Part shown: positions 8,843 to 16,800 of the stretch, one piece after another
How the letters are laid out: each line of letters opens with the position of its first letter
Position numbering within the stretch: the stretch's first letter is position 1
Source: Alphaproteobacteria bacterium
GTDB lineage: Bacteria; Pseudomonadota; Alphaproteobacteria; UBA8366; Aestuariispiraceae
Assembly (NCBI GenBank): GCA_024743195.1
Contig: JANSXE010000009.1
Location: 62,001-126,000, forward strand
Direction of reading: 5' to 3'
Length of the DNA stretch: 64,000 nt
The notes under the pieces: generated by a model
Database searches by the model: none
Seen by the model: the letters and a program-made list of their open reading frames with translations, nothing else
Told to the model about the DNA's origin: nothing
Made by a program: the position numbers and the translations under genes

Positions 8843-8875
8843 TGTGATCACATTTGCAAATGTGATCACATTTGC
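8843..8875. promoter_or_regulatory. Double palindromic operator upstream of the polyamine operon
   Basis: Bases 8843-8870 are a perfect 28-bp palindrome made of two TGTGATCACA decamers joined by TTTGCAAA. Read another way, GCAAATGTGATCACATTTGC at 8856-8875 is itself a perfect 20-bp palindrome, and most of it is repeated 18 bp upstream. Two sites 18 bp apart (about two helical turns) fit cooperative binding by two dimers. It lies 66 bp before spuC and 155 bp from the divergent DUF3800 start. GntR/FCD-type regulators recognise short TGT-n-ACA palindromes, so that family is a reasonable guess; no candidate regulator gene is next to it. Confidence 0.7.
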
Positions 8876-8941
8876 CTAGAGTGGTTCGGCGCGACGGCCG
8901 GCGGCCGCGCGGTTGGTTCGCTTTTCGTGAGGACGCCCGCC

Positions 8942-10324
8942 ATGACCGACATCATCCGCAACTACGACGTCGACGCGCTCGTGAAGCTCGACATGTCGCA
9001 CCATCTGCACCCCTTCACCGATCATAAGGGCCTGCACGGCGAGGGCGGCAGCCGCATCATCACCCGCGCCGACGGCGTCTATCTCTATGACGGGCACGGC
9101 GAGAAGATCATCGACGGCATGGCGGGCCTGTGGTGCGTCAATGTCGGCTACGGCCGCAAGGAGCTGGCCGAGGCGGCCTACAGGCAGATGCTGGAGCTGC
9201 CCTACTACAACACCTTCTTCAAGACGGCCCATCCGCCCTCGATCGAGCTGGCGGAGAAGGTCGCGGGCAAGCTGCCGGCCAACTTCAACCGCGTCTTCTT
9301 CTCGAATTCCGGTTCGGAGGCCAACGACACCAACCTGCGTCTGGTCCACCATTATTGGCAGTCCGCCGGCAAGCCGGAGAAGGTCAACGTCATCAGCCGC
9401 GAGAACGCCTATCACGGCTCCACCGTCGCCGGCGCGGCGCTGGGCGGCATGGCGCCGATGCACAAGCAGGGCGGCAAGCTGATCCCGACGATCCACCACG
9501 TCATGCAGCCCTATCCCTTCAAGTACGCGCTGGAGATGGATCCGGAGGAGTTCGGGTTGAAGGCGGCCAAGGCGGTCGAGGAGAAGATTCTGGAGCTCGG
9601 GCCCGAGACGGTCGCCGCCTTCATCGGCGAGCCGATCCAGGGCGCCGGCGGCGTCATCATCCCGCCGGAGAGCTACTGGCCGGAGATTCAGCGCATCTGC
9701 CGGGAATACGACGTGCTGCTGATCTGCGACGAGGTGATCTGCGGCTTCGGGCGGACCGGGAACTGGTTCGGGCTGGAGACCTTCGGGATCGAGCCCGATC
9801 TGATCACCATGGCGAAGGGCCTGTCTTCCGGCTATCTGCCGATCGCGGCGTCGGGCGTCTCCGACAAGGTCGCCGACATCATCATGGAGAAGGGCGGAGA
9901 GTTCTTCCACGGCTACACCTACTCCGGCCATCCGGCGGCCTGTGCGGTGGCGATCGCCAATATCGAGATCATGGAGCGCGAGAAGCTGGTCGAGAGGGTG
10001 CGCGAGGAGACCGCGCCTCATCTGGCCCGCGCGCTGCGGCGCTTCGACGACCATCCGCTGGTCGGCGAGACGCGCAGCCGCGGCCTTCTCGGCGCCATCG
10101 AGTTGGTGCAGGACAAGGCGACCCGCACGCGCTTCAAGCCCGACGGCAAGGCGGGCGGCCTGTGCCGCGACCATTTCGTGAAGCGCAACGCGATCATGCG
10201 CGCCTGCGGGGATGTGATGGTGATGTCGCCGCCGCTCACGATCACGACGGCGGAGATCGACGCCCTGCTCGACGTCGCGGCGGAAGCGCTCGACGCCACC
10301 GCAAAGGATCTTGGGGTCATGTGA
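8942..10324 (+). CDS. spuC: Putrescine/polyamine aminotransferase (class III, SpuC-like)
   Basis: A PLP-dependent class-III aminotransferase of 460 residues. The PLP lysine is K292 in ITMAKGLSSGY; the preceding aspartate is in LLICDEVICGFGRTGNWFG, and SGSEAND and the NAYHGS motif are present. The opening (DMSHHLHPFTDHKGLHGEGG) and overall match to the SpuC/polyamine:pyruvate group suggest conversion of putrescine to 4-aminobutanal, with pyruvate as likely acceptor. ATG 8942 is chosen rather than an upstream in-frame start because the extra residues lie over the operator. It heads the operon and is followed 46 bp later by aguA, whose pathway yields its substrate. Confidence 0.88.
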   Translation: MTDIIRNYDVDALVKLDMSHHLHPFTDHKGLHGEGGSRIITRADGVYLYDGHGEKIIDGMAGLWCVNVGYGRKELAEAAYRQMLELPYYNTFFKTAHPPSIELAEKVAGKLPANFNRVFFSNSGSEANDTNLRLVHHYWQSAGKPEKVNVISRENAYHGSTVAGAALGGMAPMHKQGGKLIPTIHHVMQPYPFKYALEMDPEEFGLKAAKAVEEKILELGPETVAAFIGEPIQGAGGVIIPPESYWPEIQRICREYDVLLICDEVICGFGRTGNWFGLETFGIEPDLITMAKGLSSGYLPIAASGVSDKVADIIMEKGGEFFHGYTYSGHPAACAVAIANIEIMEREKLVERVREETAPHLARALRRFDDHPLVGETRSRGLLGAIELVQDKATRTRFKPDGKAGGLCRDHFVKRNAIMRACGDVMVMSPPLTITTAEIDALLDVAAEALDATAKDLGVM

Positions 10325-10370
10325 GCCGAGGCAGACGGGGCTGCTGGCTGGTCAAGGGGGCGACCGGACG

Positions 10371-11393
10371 ATGACGACGCGTTTTCCGACGGAGGACGGG
10401 TTCCGCATGCCGCCCGAATGGGCGCCGCACGCCGGAACCTACATGGCCTGGCCGATCCATCCCGAGGTCTTCCGGGACAGGATGGAGGAAGCCCGCGACG
10501 CCTACGCCGCCGTCGCCCGCGCGATCGCGGATTTCGAGCCGGTGACCATGCTGGCCGATCCGGCGGACGCCGAGGACGCGGCCGCGCGCTGCGGACCGTC
10601 GGTCACCGTGGTTCCGCAACCGCTCGACGACAGTTGGGCCCGCGATATCGGGGCCACCTTCGTGACCGACGGGCAGGGACGCCTCGCCGGGGTCGATTGG
10701 AAGTTCAACGCCTGGGGCGGACTCTATCCGCAGTGTGACAAGGACGCCGCCGTCGCCGAGGCGATGATCGGGCGCGAGCGCGCGGCGCGCTATCCCATGC
10801 CGATCTTCATGGAAGGCGGCGGGCTGCACACCGACGGGGCGGGGACGATCCTGACCACGGGTAGCGTGATCCTGAACGACAACCGCAATCCCGGGCTGAC
10901 GGAGCGCGAGGCGGAGGAGATCCTGACCCGCGCGCTCGGCGGCTCCCAGGTGATTTGGCTCGACGGGGAGGCGCTTGAGTATGACGACACCGACGGGCAC
11001 GTCGACAACCTCGCCTGCTTCGTGCGCGAGGGGGTGGTCGCGACGCTGGTCTCGCCCGACCCCGCCGATCCGCAGCATGAGCGTCTGAAGGCCAACGCCG
11101 AGCGGCTGCGCGCGGCGAAGGATTCGAAGGGACGGCCGTTCGAGGTGGTCGAGATCGCCCACCCCGAAAAGCGGGTCGAGCGCGGCCTGCGTCTGGCGCA
11201 GTCCTACATCAATTTCTATATCGCCAACGGGGCGGTGATCGCGCCGATCTTCGACGATCCGGCCGACGCGCCGGCGATAGAGACGCTGCGGCGGTTGTTC
11301 CCCGAGAGTGTCGTGATCCCGCTTCCGGGGATCGAGATCGTGCGCGGCGGCGGCTGCATCCATTGCATCACCCAGCAGGTTCCGAGGGCCTGA
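10371..11393 (+). CDS. aguA: Agmatine deiminase
   Basis: Hydrolyses agmatine to N-carbamoylputrescine and ammonia. The 340-residue guanidino-modifying enzyme has MPPEWAPHAGTYMAWP at the N-terminus, DSWARDIGATFV, the GGGLHTDGAGTIL loop, the DDTDGHVDN motif and the catalytic cysteine C332 in GGGCIHCITQQVP. All are hallmarks of AguA rather than of arginine deiminase. AAGGGGG lies upstream of the ATG. It is between spuC and aguB in the same orientation, with 23 bp to aguB, and provides the first step of agmatine breakdown. Confidence 0.96.
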   Translation: MTTRFPTEDGFRMPPEWAPHAGTYMAWPIHPEVFRDRMEEARDAYAAVARAIADFEPVTMLADPADAEDAAARCGPSVTVVPQPLDDSWARDIGATFVTDGQGRLAGVDWKFNAWGGLYPQCDKDAAVAEAMIGRERAARYPMPIFMEGGGLHTDGAGTILTTGSVILNDNRNPGLTEREAEEILTRALGGSQVIWLDGEALEYDDTDGHVDNLACFVREGVVATLVSPDPADPQHERLKANAERLRAAKDSKGRPFEVVEIAHPEKRVERGLRLAQSYINFYIANGAVIAPIFDDPADAPAIETLRRLFPESVVIPLPGIEIVRGGGCIHCITQQVPRA

Positions 11394-11416
11394 GCGACGG
11401 CAGGGAGGAGGCGGGT

Positions 11417-12295
11417 ATGACCGAGGTGACGTTGGCGGCCACCCAGATGGCCTGCGATTGGGATACGGACGCGAACCTCAAGCGCGCCGAAGAGATGGTG
11501 CGCGAGGCCGCCGGGCGCGGCGCGCAGATCGTCCTTCTGCAGGAGCTGTTCGAGACGCCCTATTTCTGCCCCGACCAGAAGCAGGAGCTGTTCCGTCTGG
11601 CGCGGCCCTTCGCCGACAACCCGGTCGTCGCCCGTTTCGCGGAGCTCGCCAAGGAGTTGGGCGTCGTGCTGCCGGTCAGCTTCTTCGAGCGCGCCAACAA
11701 CGCCTACTACAATTCGCTCGCCATGGTGGACGCCGACGGAACCGTCATGGGCCTCTACCGCAAGAGCCATATCCCCGACGGCCCCGGCTATCAGGAGAAG
11801 TTCTATTTCAATCCCGGCGACACGGGCTTCAAGGTGTGGGACACCGCCGTCGGCCGGGTCGGGGTCGGAATTTGCTGGGACCAGTGGTATCCGGAATGTG
11901 CGCGCTCGATGGCGCTGATGGGCGCCGACATCCTGATGTATCCGACCGCGATCGGCAGCGAGCCCAACGCGCCCGAGATCGACAGCATGCCCCATTGGCG
12001 GCGCGCCATGCAGGGCCATGCGGCGGCGAACATGGTGGCGCTCGTCGCCAGCAACAGGATCGGGACCGAGCGCTCGGACGCCGCCGAGATGACCTTCTAC
12101 GGGTCCTCCTTCATCGCGGACTATACGGGCGGCCTGCTGGCCGACGGAGGGCGCGACGGCCAGGAGACGCTGACCGCGACGGTCGATCTGGAGGCGATGC
12201 GGCTTGCGCGCGCGAGCTGGGGCTTCTTCCGCGACCGCCGCCCCGATCTCTACGACCGGGTGCTGACGCTCGACGGCGAGCGGCGCGCGATGTGA
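11417..12295 (+). CDS. aguB: N-carbamoylputrescine amidase
   Basis: A nitrilase-superfamily amidase that cleaves N-carbamoylputrescine to putrescine, CO2 and ammonia. The catalytic triad is visible as E43 (LQELFE), K116 (YRKSHIPDGPGYQEKFYF) and C153 (GICWDQWYPE). The DQWYPE context and the long ELFETPYF loop are typical of AguB. Length is 292 residues, as usual. The ATG is preceded by GGGAGGAGG. It completes the agmatine-to-putrescine pair with aguA; the product is the expected substrate of the SpuC-like transaminase. Confidence 0.96.
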   Translation: MTEVTLAATQMACDWDTDANLKRAEEMVREAAGRGAQIVLLQELFETPYFCPDQKQELFRLARPFADNPVVARFAELAKELGVVLPVSFFERANNAYYNSLAMVDADGTVMGLYRKSHIPDGPGYQEKFYFNPGDTGFKVWDTAVGRVGVGICWDQWYPECARSMALMGADILMYPTAIGSEPNAPEIDSMPHWRRAMQGHAAANMVALVASNRIGTERSDAAEMTFYGSSFIADYTGGLLADGGRDGQETLTATVDLEAMRLARASWGFFRDRRPDLYDRVLTLDGERRAM

Positions 12296-12506
12296 CGGGC
12301 TGCGTCGCCCATTGACGAATCGCCGTCCGCATGGCGATGTTTTCTTCCGAAAACGGCGCGCCGGGTCGTCCGGACGCGCCGGGCGGGGGAGACTCGGACC
12401 CCGCATCCCCACAGGGCCGCAGAAGCCGGGGATGCGGCCGTCCGACAAACGATGTCGATCCGGGCGAGACCGCGGATCGATCAACAGACCGGAGGCAACA
12501 GGGAGC
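12296..12506 (+). other. Hairpin-rich spacer between aguB and potF
   Basis: Three perfect stem-loops lie in this 211-bp spacer: GTTTTC/GAAAAC at 12339-12344 and 12349-12354; CGGCGCG/CGCGCCG at 12354-12360 and 12375-12381; and CCGCATCCCC/GGGGATGCGG at 12401-12410 and 12428-12437. No long T-tract follows, so they look more like RNA-processing or stability structures than terminators. Such spacers commonly raise the yield of a binding protein relative to the enzymes. Confidence 0.5.
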
Positions 12507-13637
12507 ATGAATATGGGAGCCGATAACACCCCCGCACGGCGCACCGTTCTGAAGGCGGGCGTCGCGGCGTTCGCGACCGCGGTCGGCCTGTCGGCCGGCG
12601 TCGCCGCGGCGCAGGACAACGTCGTCAACGTCTACAACTGGTCCGACTACATCGCCGAGGACACGATCGCGAACTTCGAGGCGGAGACCGGGATCACCGT
12701 CCGCTACGACGTGTTCGATTCGAACGAGGTGCTGGAGGCGAAGCTGCTCGCCGGCAATTCCGGCTACGACGTCGTCGTGCCGTCCTCGACCTTCCTGTCG
12801 CGTCAGATCCAGGCCGGCGTGTTCATGGCGCTCGACCGCTCGAAGCTGTCGAACTGGGACAATCTGGACGACGGCCTGTTGCAGCGGGTCGAGCCGATGG
12901 ACGCCGGCAACGCGCACGGCGTGCCGTACATGTGGGGCACCACCGGCTTCGCCTACAACAAGAAGATGATCGAAGAGCGCATGCCCGACGCGCCGGTCGA
13001 CAGCTGGGCGATGATGATGGACCCCGAGGTGGTGTCCAAGTTCGCCGACTGCGGCGTCACCTTCCTGGACGCGCCGACCGAGGTGATCCCGGCCGCCCTC
13101 AACTATGTCGGCCACGATCCGGCGTCCGAGGATCCGGACCATCTGGCCGACGCGATGGCGCACATGGAGACGGTCCGTCCGTCGATCAAGTACTTCCACT
13201 CCTCCCAGAACATCAACGATCTGGCCAATGGCGACATCTGCCTCGCCATGGGCTGGTCCGGGGACATGTTCATCGCCCGCGACCGCGCCGCGGAGGCCGG
13301 CCAGGGCGTCGAGATCGAGTACGTGATCCCGAAGGAGGGCGCGCTGCTCTGGACCGACATGATGGCGGTGCCGAAGGACGCGCCCAATGCTGAGAACGCG
13401 CACCTTTTCCTGAACTACATCATGAAGCCCGAGGTGGCGGCCGGCATCTCCAACTATGTCTGGTACGCCAACGCCAACGAGGCCGCGACCGAGCTGGTCG
13501 ATCCCGAGGTCAAGGACGACCCGGCGATCTATCCCGATGCGGAGACGATGGCGAAGCTCTATACGGTGCAGCCCTACGGGCCCCGCTTCCAGCGCGAGGT
13601 CACCCGGGCCTGGACCAAGCTGAAGACCGGCCGCTGA
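12507..13637 (+). CDS. potF: Putrescine/spermidine ABC transporter substrate-binding protein
   Basis: The periplasmic binding component of the PotFGHI/SpuDEFGH-type importer, 376 residues. The N-terminus has a twin arginine (ARRTVLKAG) before a hydrophobic stretch that ends AAAQ, so it may be exported by Tat rather than Sec. The mature part begins with the family signature VVNVYNWSDYIAEDT and keeps the YDVVVPSS strand, TTGFAYN and aromatic/acidic pocket residues (W and D in AMGWSGDMF). ATG 12507 has GGAGG at 12491-12495; ATG 12513 is a close alternative. Either putrescine or agmatine could be the ligand, given the adjacent agu genes. Confidence 0.92.
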   Translation: MNMGADNTPARRTVLKAGVAAFATAVGLSAGVAAAQDNVVNVYNWSDYIAEDTIANFEAETGITVRYDVFDSNEVLEAKLLAGNSGYDVVVPSSTFLSRQIQAGVFMALDRSKLSNWDNLDDGLLQRVEPMDAGNAHGVPYMWGTTGFAYNKKMIEERMPDAPVDSWAMMMDPEVVSKFADCGVTFLDAPTEVIPAALNYVGHDPASEDPDHLADAMAHMETVRPSIKYFHSSQNINDLANGDICLAMGWSGDMFIARDRAAEAGQGVEIEYVIPKEGALLWTDMMAVPKDAPNAENAHLFLNYIMKPEVAAGISNYVWYANANEAATELVDPEVKDDPAIYPDAETMAKLYTVQPYGPRFQREVTRAWTKLKTGR

Positions 13638-13786
13638 GCCGCGGTCGGAGCTGACGCCGGTGATGCGCGCGTCGTCCCCGGGCCGACCGTCGGTCCGCGC
13701 TTGGGCGGCGCGCGCCTCAGCGTCTTCTTCGACGCGTCCCACAGCGCCCGCCGCGGCGCCCCTCACGACGCCCTGGGAGAGCGGGA

Positions 13787-13814
13787 GCGAGCCATCATGA
13801 GCGAGCCATCATGA
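13787..13814 (+). repeat. 14-bp tandem duplication over the potG start
   Basis: GCGAGCCATCATGA occurs twice without a gap (13787-13800 and 13801-13814). The second copy carries the potG ATG at 13811; the first carries an ATG at 13797 that opens a five-codon frame (MSEPS) whose stop overlaps the real start. The upstream ATG could act as a decoy or as a translational coupler. Confidence 0.85.
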
Positions 13815-14992
13815 GTGGGACGGCGGAGGCCCCGACGGCCGGCCGGCCGGCCGGCGCATCCGAGCACGGGCCGGCGGGCTGGGCGCGCCCGGAGGGCGCT
13901 CCCTACATCTCCATCCAGCACGTCACCAAGCGCTTCGGCGACTTCGCCGCCGTCGACGACGTCAGCCTCGACATCTACCGGGCGGAGCTGTTCTCGCTGC
14001 TCGGCGCGTCGGGCTGCGGCAAGACCACGCTTCTGCGCATGCTGGCCGGGCTGGAGCAGCCGACGGAAGGGCGCATCCTGATCGACGGACAGGACATGGT
14101 GGGCGTGCCGCCCTACGACCGGCCGGTCAACATGATGTTCCAGTCCTATGCGCTCTTCCCGCACATGACGGTGGCCCAGAACATCGCCTTCGGCCTGAAG
14201 CAGGAGCGCATGGACAAGGCGGAGATCGCGCGGCGCGTCGACGAGATGCTGGAGCTGGTGCAGCTCGGCCGTTTCGGCAAGCGCAAGCCGCACCAGCTCT
14301 CCGGCGGCCAACGCCAGCGGGTCGCGCTCGCCCGCGCGCTCGCCAAGCGGCCGAAGCTCCTGCTGCTCGACGAGCCGCTGGCGGCGCTCGACAAGAAGCT
14401 GCGGGAATCGACCCAGTTCGAGCTGATGAACATCCAGGAGGAGCTGGGCGTCACCTTCGTCGTCGTCACCCACGATCAGGAGGAGGCGATGACGCTTTCC
14501 ACCCGGATTGCGGTGATGAACGAAGGCGTGATCCAACAGGTCGGCCGCCCGCGGGAGGTCTACGAGTATCCCAAGACCCGCTTCGTCGCCGACTTCATCG
14601 GCTCGGTGAACCTGTTCGAGGGGCCCGTGAAGCAGGCCGGCGGCGACGGCGCGCCCCTGCTGGTCGAGGCGCCGGAGGTCGGGATCGACATCGCGGTCGA
14701 GGGCGAGGGCCTCGAACTCGCAGCCGGCCGGGAGGTCGCGGTCGCGCTGCGGCCGGAGAAGATCACGATCTCCAAGCAACGCCCGTCGGACGCCGACAAC
14801 ATGGTGGCGGGCAAGGTCGACGAGATCGCCTATCAGGGCGGGATTTCGATCTATCAGGTGCGGCTCGCGACCGACCGCCTGGTGAAGGTCACGCAGCCGA
14901 ACCTCGCGCGTATGGCCGACCGGCCGATCGACTGGGAGGAGGACGTGTGGCTCTCCTGGTCGCGCGCCGCCGGCGTGGTGCTGACGGCGTGA
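13811..14992 (+). CDS. potG: Polyamine ABC transporter ATP-binding protein
   Basis: A 393-residue ATPase driving polyamine uptake. Walker A is GASGCGKTT at 65-73, the Q-loop is in MMFQSYALFPHMTV, the signature is LSGGQRQRVALARAL and Walker B is LLLLDEPLAALDKKLR, with the H-loop in VVVTHDQEEAMT. A C-terminal TOBE domain (regulatory, OB-like) covers roughly 290-393. The first ~30 residues are a Pro/Gly/Ala-rich extension containing a (CCGG)n run that may be slippage-prone. Its stop overlaps the potH start by four bases. Confidence 0.94.
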   Translation: MSGTAEAPTAGRPAGASEHGPAGWARPEGAPYISIQHVTKRFGDFAAVDDVSLDIYRAELFSLLGASGCGKTTLLRMLAGLEQPTEGRILIDGQDMVGVPPYDRPVNMMFQSYALFPHMTVAQNIAFGLKQERMDKAEIARRVDEMLELVQLGRFGKRKPHQLSGGQRQRVALARALAKRPKLLLLDEPLAALDKKLRESTQFELMNIQEELGVTFVVVTHDQEEAMTLSTRIAVMNEGVIQQVGRPREVYEYPKTRFVADFIGSVNLFEGPVKQAGGDGAPLLVEAPEVGIDIAVEGEGLELAAGREVAVALRPEKITISKQRPSDADNMVAGKVDEIAYQGGISIYQVRLATDRLVKVTQPNLARMADRPIDWEEDVWLSWSRAAGVVLTA

Positions 14993-15954
14993 GCGCGGGC
15001 GGCGATCCGCTGACGCTCGCCGCCGGGAGCCGCCGGGGCGCGGGGCCGTTCGTCCGGCTGCGCCGGCGGCTCTTCAGCGCGCGCACGGTGCTGCTGCTGC
15101 CGCCCTTTCTCTGGCTGTTGCTGTTCTTCCTGGCGCCCTTCGGGATCGTGCTGAAGCTCAGCTTCTCCGAGGCGGCGATCGCCATGCCGCCCTATCTGCC
15201 GATCTTCGAGTGGGCGGAGGGGCTGGTCCCGCGCTTCACCGGCACGCTCTACAATTTCAGCTTCCTGTTCACCGACGATCTCTACATCGTCGCCTATCTG
15301 AACTCGATCAAGATCGCGTTGGTCTCCACCATCGCCTGCCTGCTGATCGGCTATCCCATGGCCTACGGCATCGCCCGCGCGCCCGGCGCCTGGCGCAACG
15401 CGCTTCTGATGCTGGTGATTCTGCCCTTCTGGACCAGCTTCCTGATCCGCGTCTACGCCTGGATCGGCATCCTGAAGAACAACGGGCTGATCAATAACCT
15501 GTTGATCTCGCTCGGCGTGATCGACCAGCCGATCCAACTGCTGCACAACGACTTCTCGGTCTATGTCGGGATCATCTATTCCTACCTGCCCTTCATGATC
15601 CTGCCGCTCTACGCCAATCTGGCGAAGATGGACGAAAGCCTGTTGGAGGCGGCGGCGGACCTCGGCTGCCGGCCCTGGAAGACCTTCTGGGCGGTCACCC
15701 TGCCGCTGTCGCTGCCGGGGATCGTCGCCGGCTCCATGCTGGTCTTCATCCCGGCGGTGGGCGAATTCGTGATCCCGGAACTGCTGGGCGGCCCGGACAC
15801 GCTGATGATCGGCCGGGTCTTGTGGAACGAGTTCTTCCAGAACCGCGACTGGCCCGTCGCCTCGGCGGTGGCGATCGCGATGCTGTTGTTCCTCGTCGTG
15901 CCGATCGTGCTGTTCCAGCACTATCAGGGCAAGGATCAGGAGGCCGGGCGATGA
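14989..15954 (+). CDS. potH: Polyamine ABC transporter permease, first subunit
   Basis: A 321-residue inner-membrane permease with about six membrane segments and the EAA-type coupling loop (ESLLEAAADLGCRPWKTFWAVTLPLSLPG) that contacts the ATPase. The start is taken as GTG 14989, whose GTGA overlaps the potG stop; a GTG at 14947 would add 14 Arg-rich residues within potG. It forms a heterodimer with the next permease. By family knowledge this class couples only to PotF/PotD-like binding proteins, consistent with the operon order. Confidence 0.93.
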   Translation: MSAGGDPLTLAAGSRRGAGPFVRLRRRLFSARTVLLLPPFLWLLLFFLAPFGIVLKLSFSEAAIAMPPYLPIFEWAEGLVPRFTGTLYNFSFLFTDDLYIVAYLNSIKIALVSTIACLLIGYPMAYGIARAPGAWRNALLMLVILPFWTSFLIRVYAWIGILKNNGLINNLLISLGVIDQPIQLLHNDFSVYVGIIYSYLPFMILPLYANLAKMDESLLEAAADLGCRPWKTFWAVTLPLSLPGIVAGSMLVFIPAVGEFVIPELLGGPDTLMIGRVLWNEFFQNRDWPVASAVAIAMLLFLVVPIVLFQHYQGKDQEAGR

Positions 15955-16772
15955 AGAAGGGCCTGCATCCCGTCACCCTCACGATGCTGCTGTTCGGCTT
16001 CGCCTTCCTCTATGCGCCGATCGTCATCCTGATCGTCTTCTCCTTCAACGAGGGCAAGCTGGTCTCGGTCTGGTCGGGCTTCTCGCCGAAATGGTACGGC
16101 GAGCTGTTCCGCGATCCGCAGATTCTCTCCTCGGCCTGGATGAGCCTCAAGATCGCGTCCGTGAACGCGACCGTCGCGACCGTGCTCGGGCTCTTCGGCG
16201 CCTATGCGCTGCACCGCTTCGGGGCCTTCCGGGGCCGCACGCTCTTCACCGGCATGATGACGGCGCCGCTGGTCATGCCGGACGTGATCACGGGGCTGGC
16301 GACGCTGCTGCTCTTCGTCGGGCTCGCCTGGCAGCGGGGCATGTCCACCATCACCATCGCGCACATCACCTTCTCCATGGCCTTCGTGGCCGTGATCGTG
16401 CGGGCGCGCCTCTCCTCCCTCGACCAGTCGTTGGAGGAGGCGGCGATGGATCTCGGCGCGCGGCCGGCCAAGACCTTCCTCCTCATCACCATCCCGATGC
16501 TGGCGCCGGCGCTGGTCTCGGCCTGGCTTCTGGCCTTCACGCTCTCGCTCGACGATCTGGTGATCGCGAGCTTCGTGGCCGGGCCCGGCTCCACCACCCT
16601 GCCCATGGTGGTCTTCTCCAAGGTGCGCCTCGGCGTCAGTCCGGAGATCAATGCGCTGGGCACGCTGATCGTGCTGCTGGTGACCTTCTGCATCGTCGCC
16701 GCGGCCCTCGTCTTCCAGCGCCAGGAGGCCCAGCGGGTGCAGGACGCCCAGATGGCCGCCCGGGCGGACTAG
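15951..16772 (+). CDS. potI: Polyamine ABC transporter permease, second subunit
   Basis: A 273-residue permease, the partner of PotH, starting in an ATGA overlap with the potH stop. It has six predicted membrane helices and the coupling loop QSLEEAAMDLGARPAKTFLLITIPM. The stop codon lies in a 10-bp tandem repeat (GGGCGGACTA at 16762-16789), so slippage there would alter the last codons. It is followed 28 bp later by a FAD oxidoreductase in the same direction, probably in the same transcript. Confidence 0.93.
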   Translation: MKKGLHPVTLTMLLFGFAFLYAPIVILIVFSFNEGKLVSVWSGFSPKWYGELFRDPQILSSAWMSLKIASVNATVATVLGLFGAYALHRFGAFRGRTLFTGMMTAPLVMPDVITGLATLLLFVGLAWQRGMSTITIAHITFSMAFVAVIVRARLSSLDQSLEEAAMDLGARPAKTFLLITIPMLAPALVSAWLLAFTLSLDDLVIASFVAGPGSTTLPMVVFSKVRLGVSPEINALGTLIVLLVTFCIVAAALVFQRQEAQRVQDAQMAARAD

Positions 16773-16789
16773 GGCGGACTAGGGCGGAT
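16762..16789 (+). repeat. 10-bp tandem repeat spanning the potI stop
   Basis: GGGCGGACTA is repeated 2.7 times. The potI TAG is in the first junction and further TAG triplets follow in register with the copies. Confidence 0.8.
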
Positions 16790-16800
16790 CAGCGCGTCCC

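Noticed and set aside
8843-8870. CRP/FNR-type binding site
   Set aside because: CRP needs TGTGA and TCACA separated by six bases; here the two halves abut (TGTGATCACA), so spacing is wrong.
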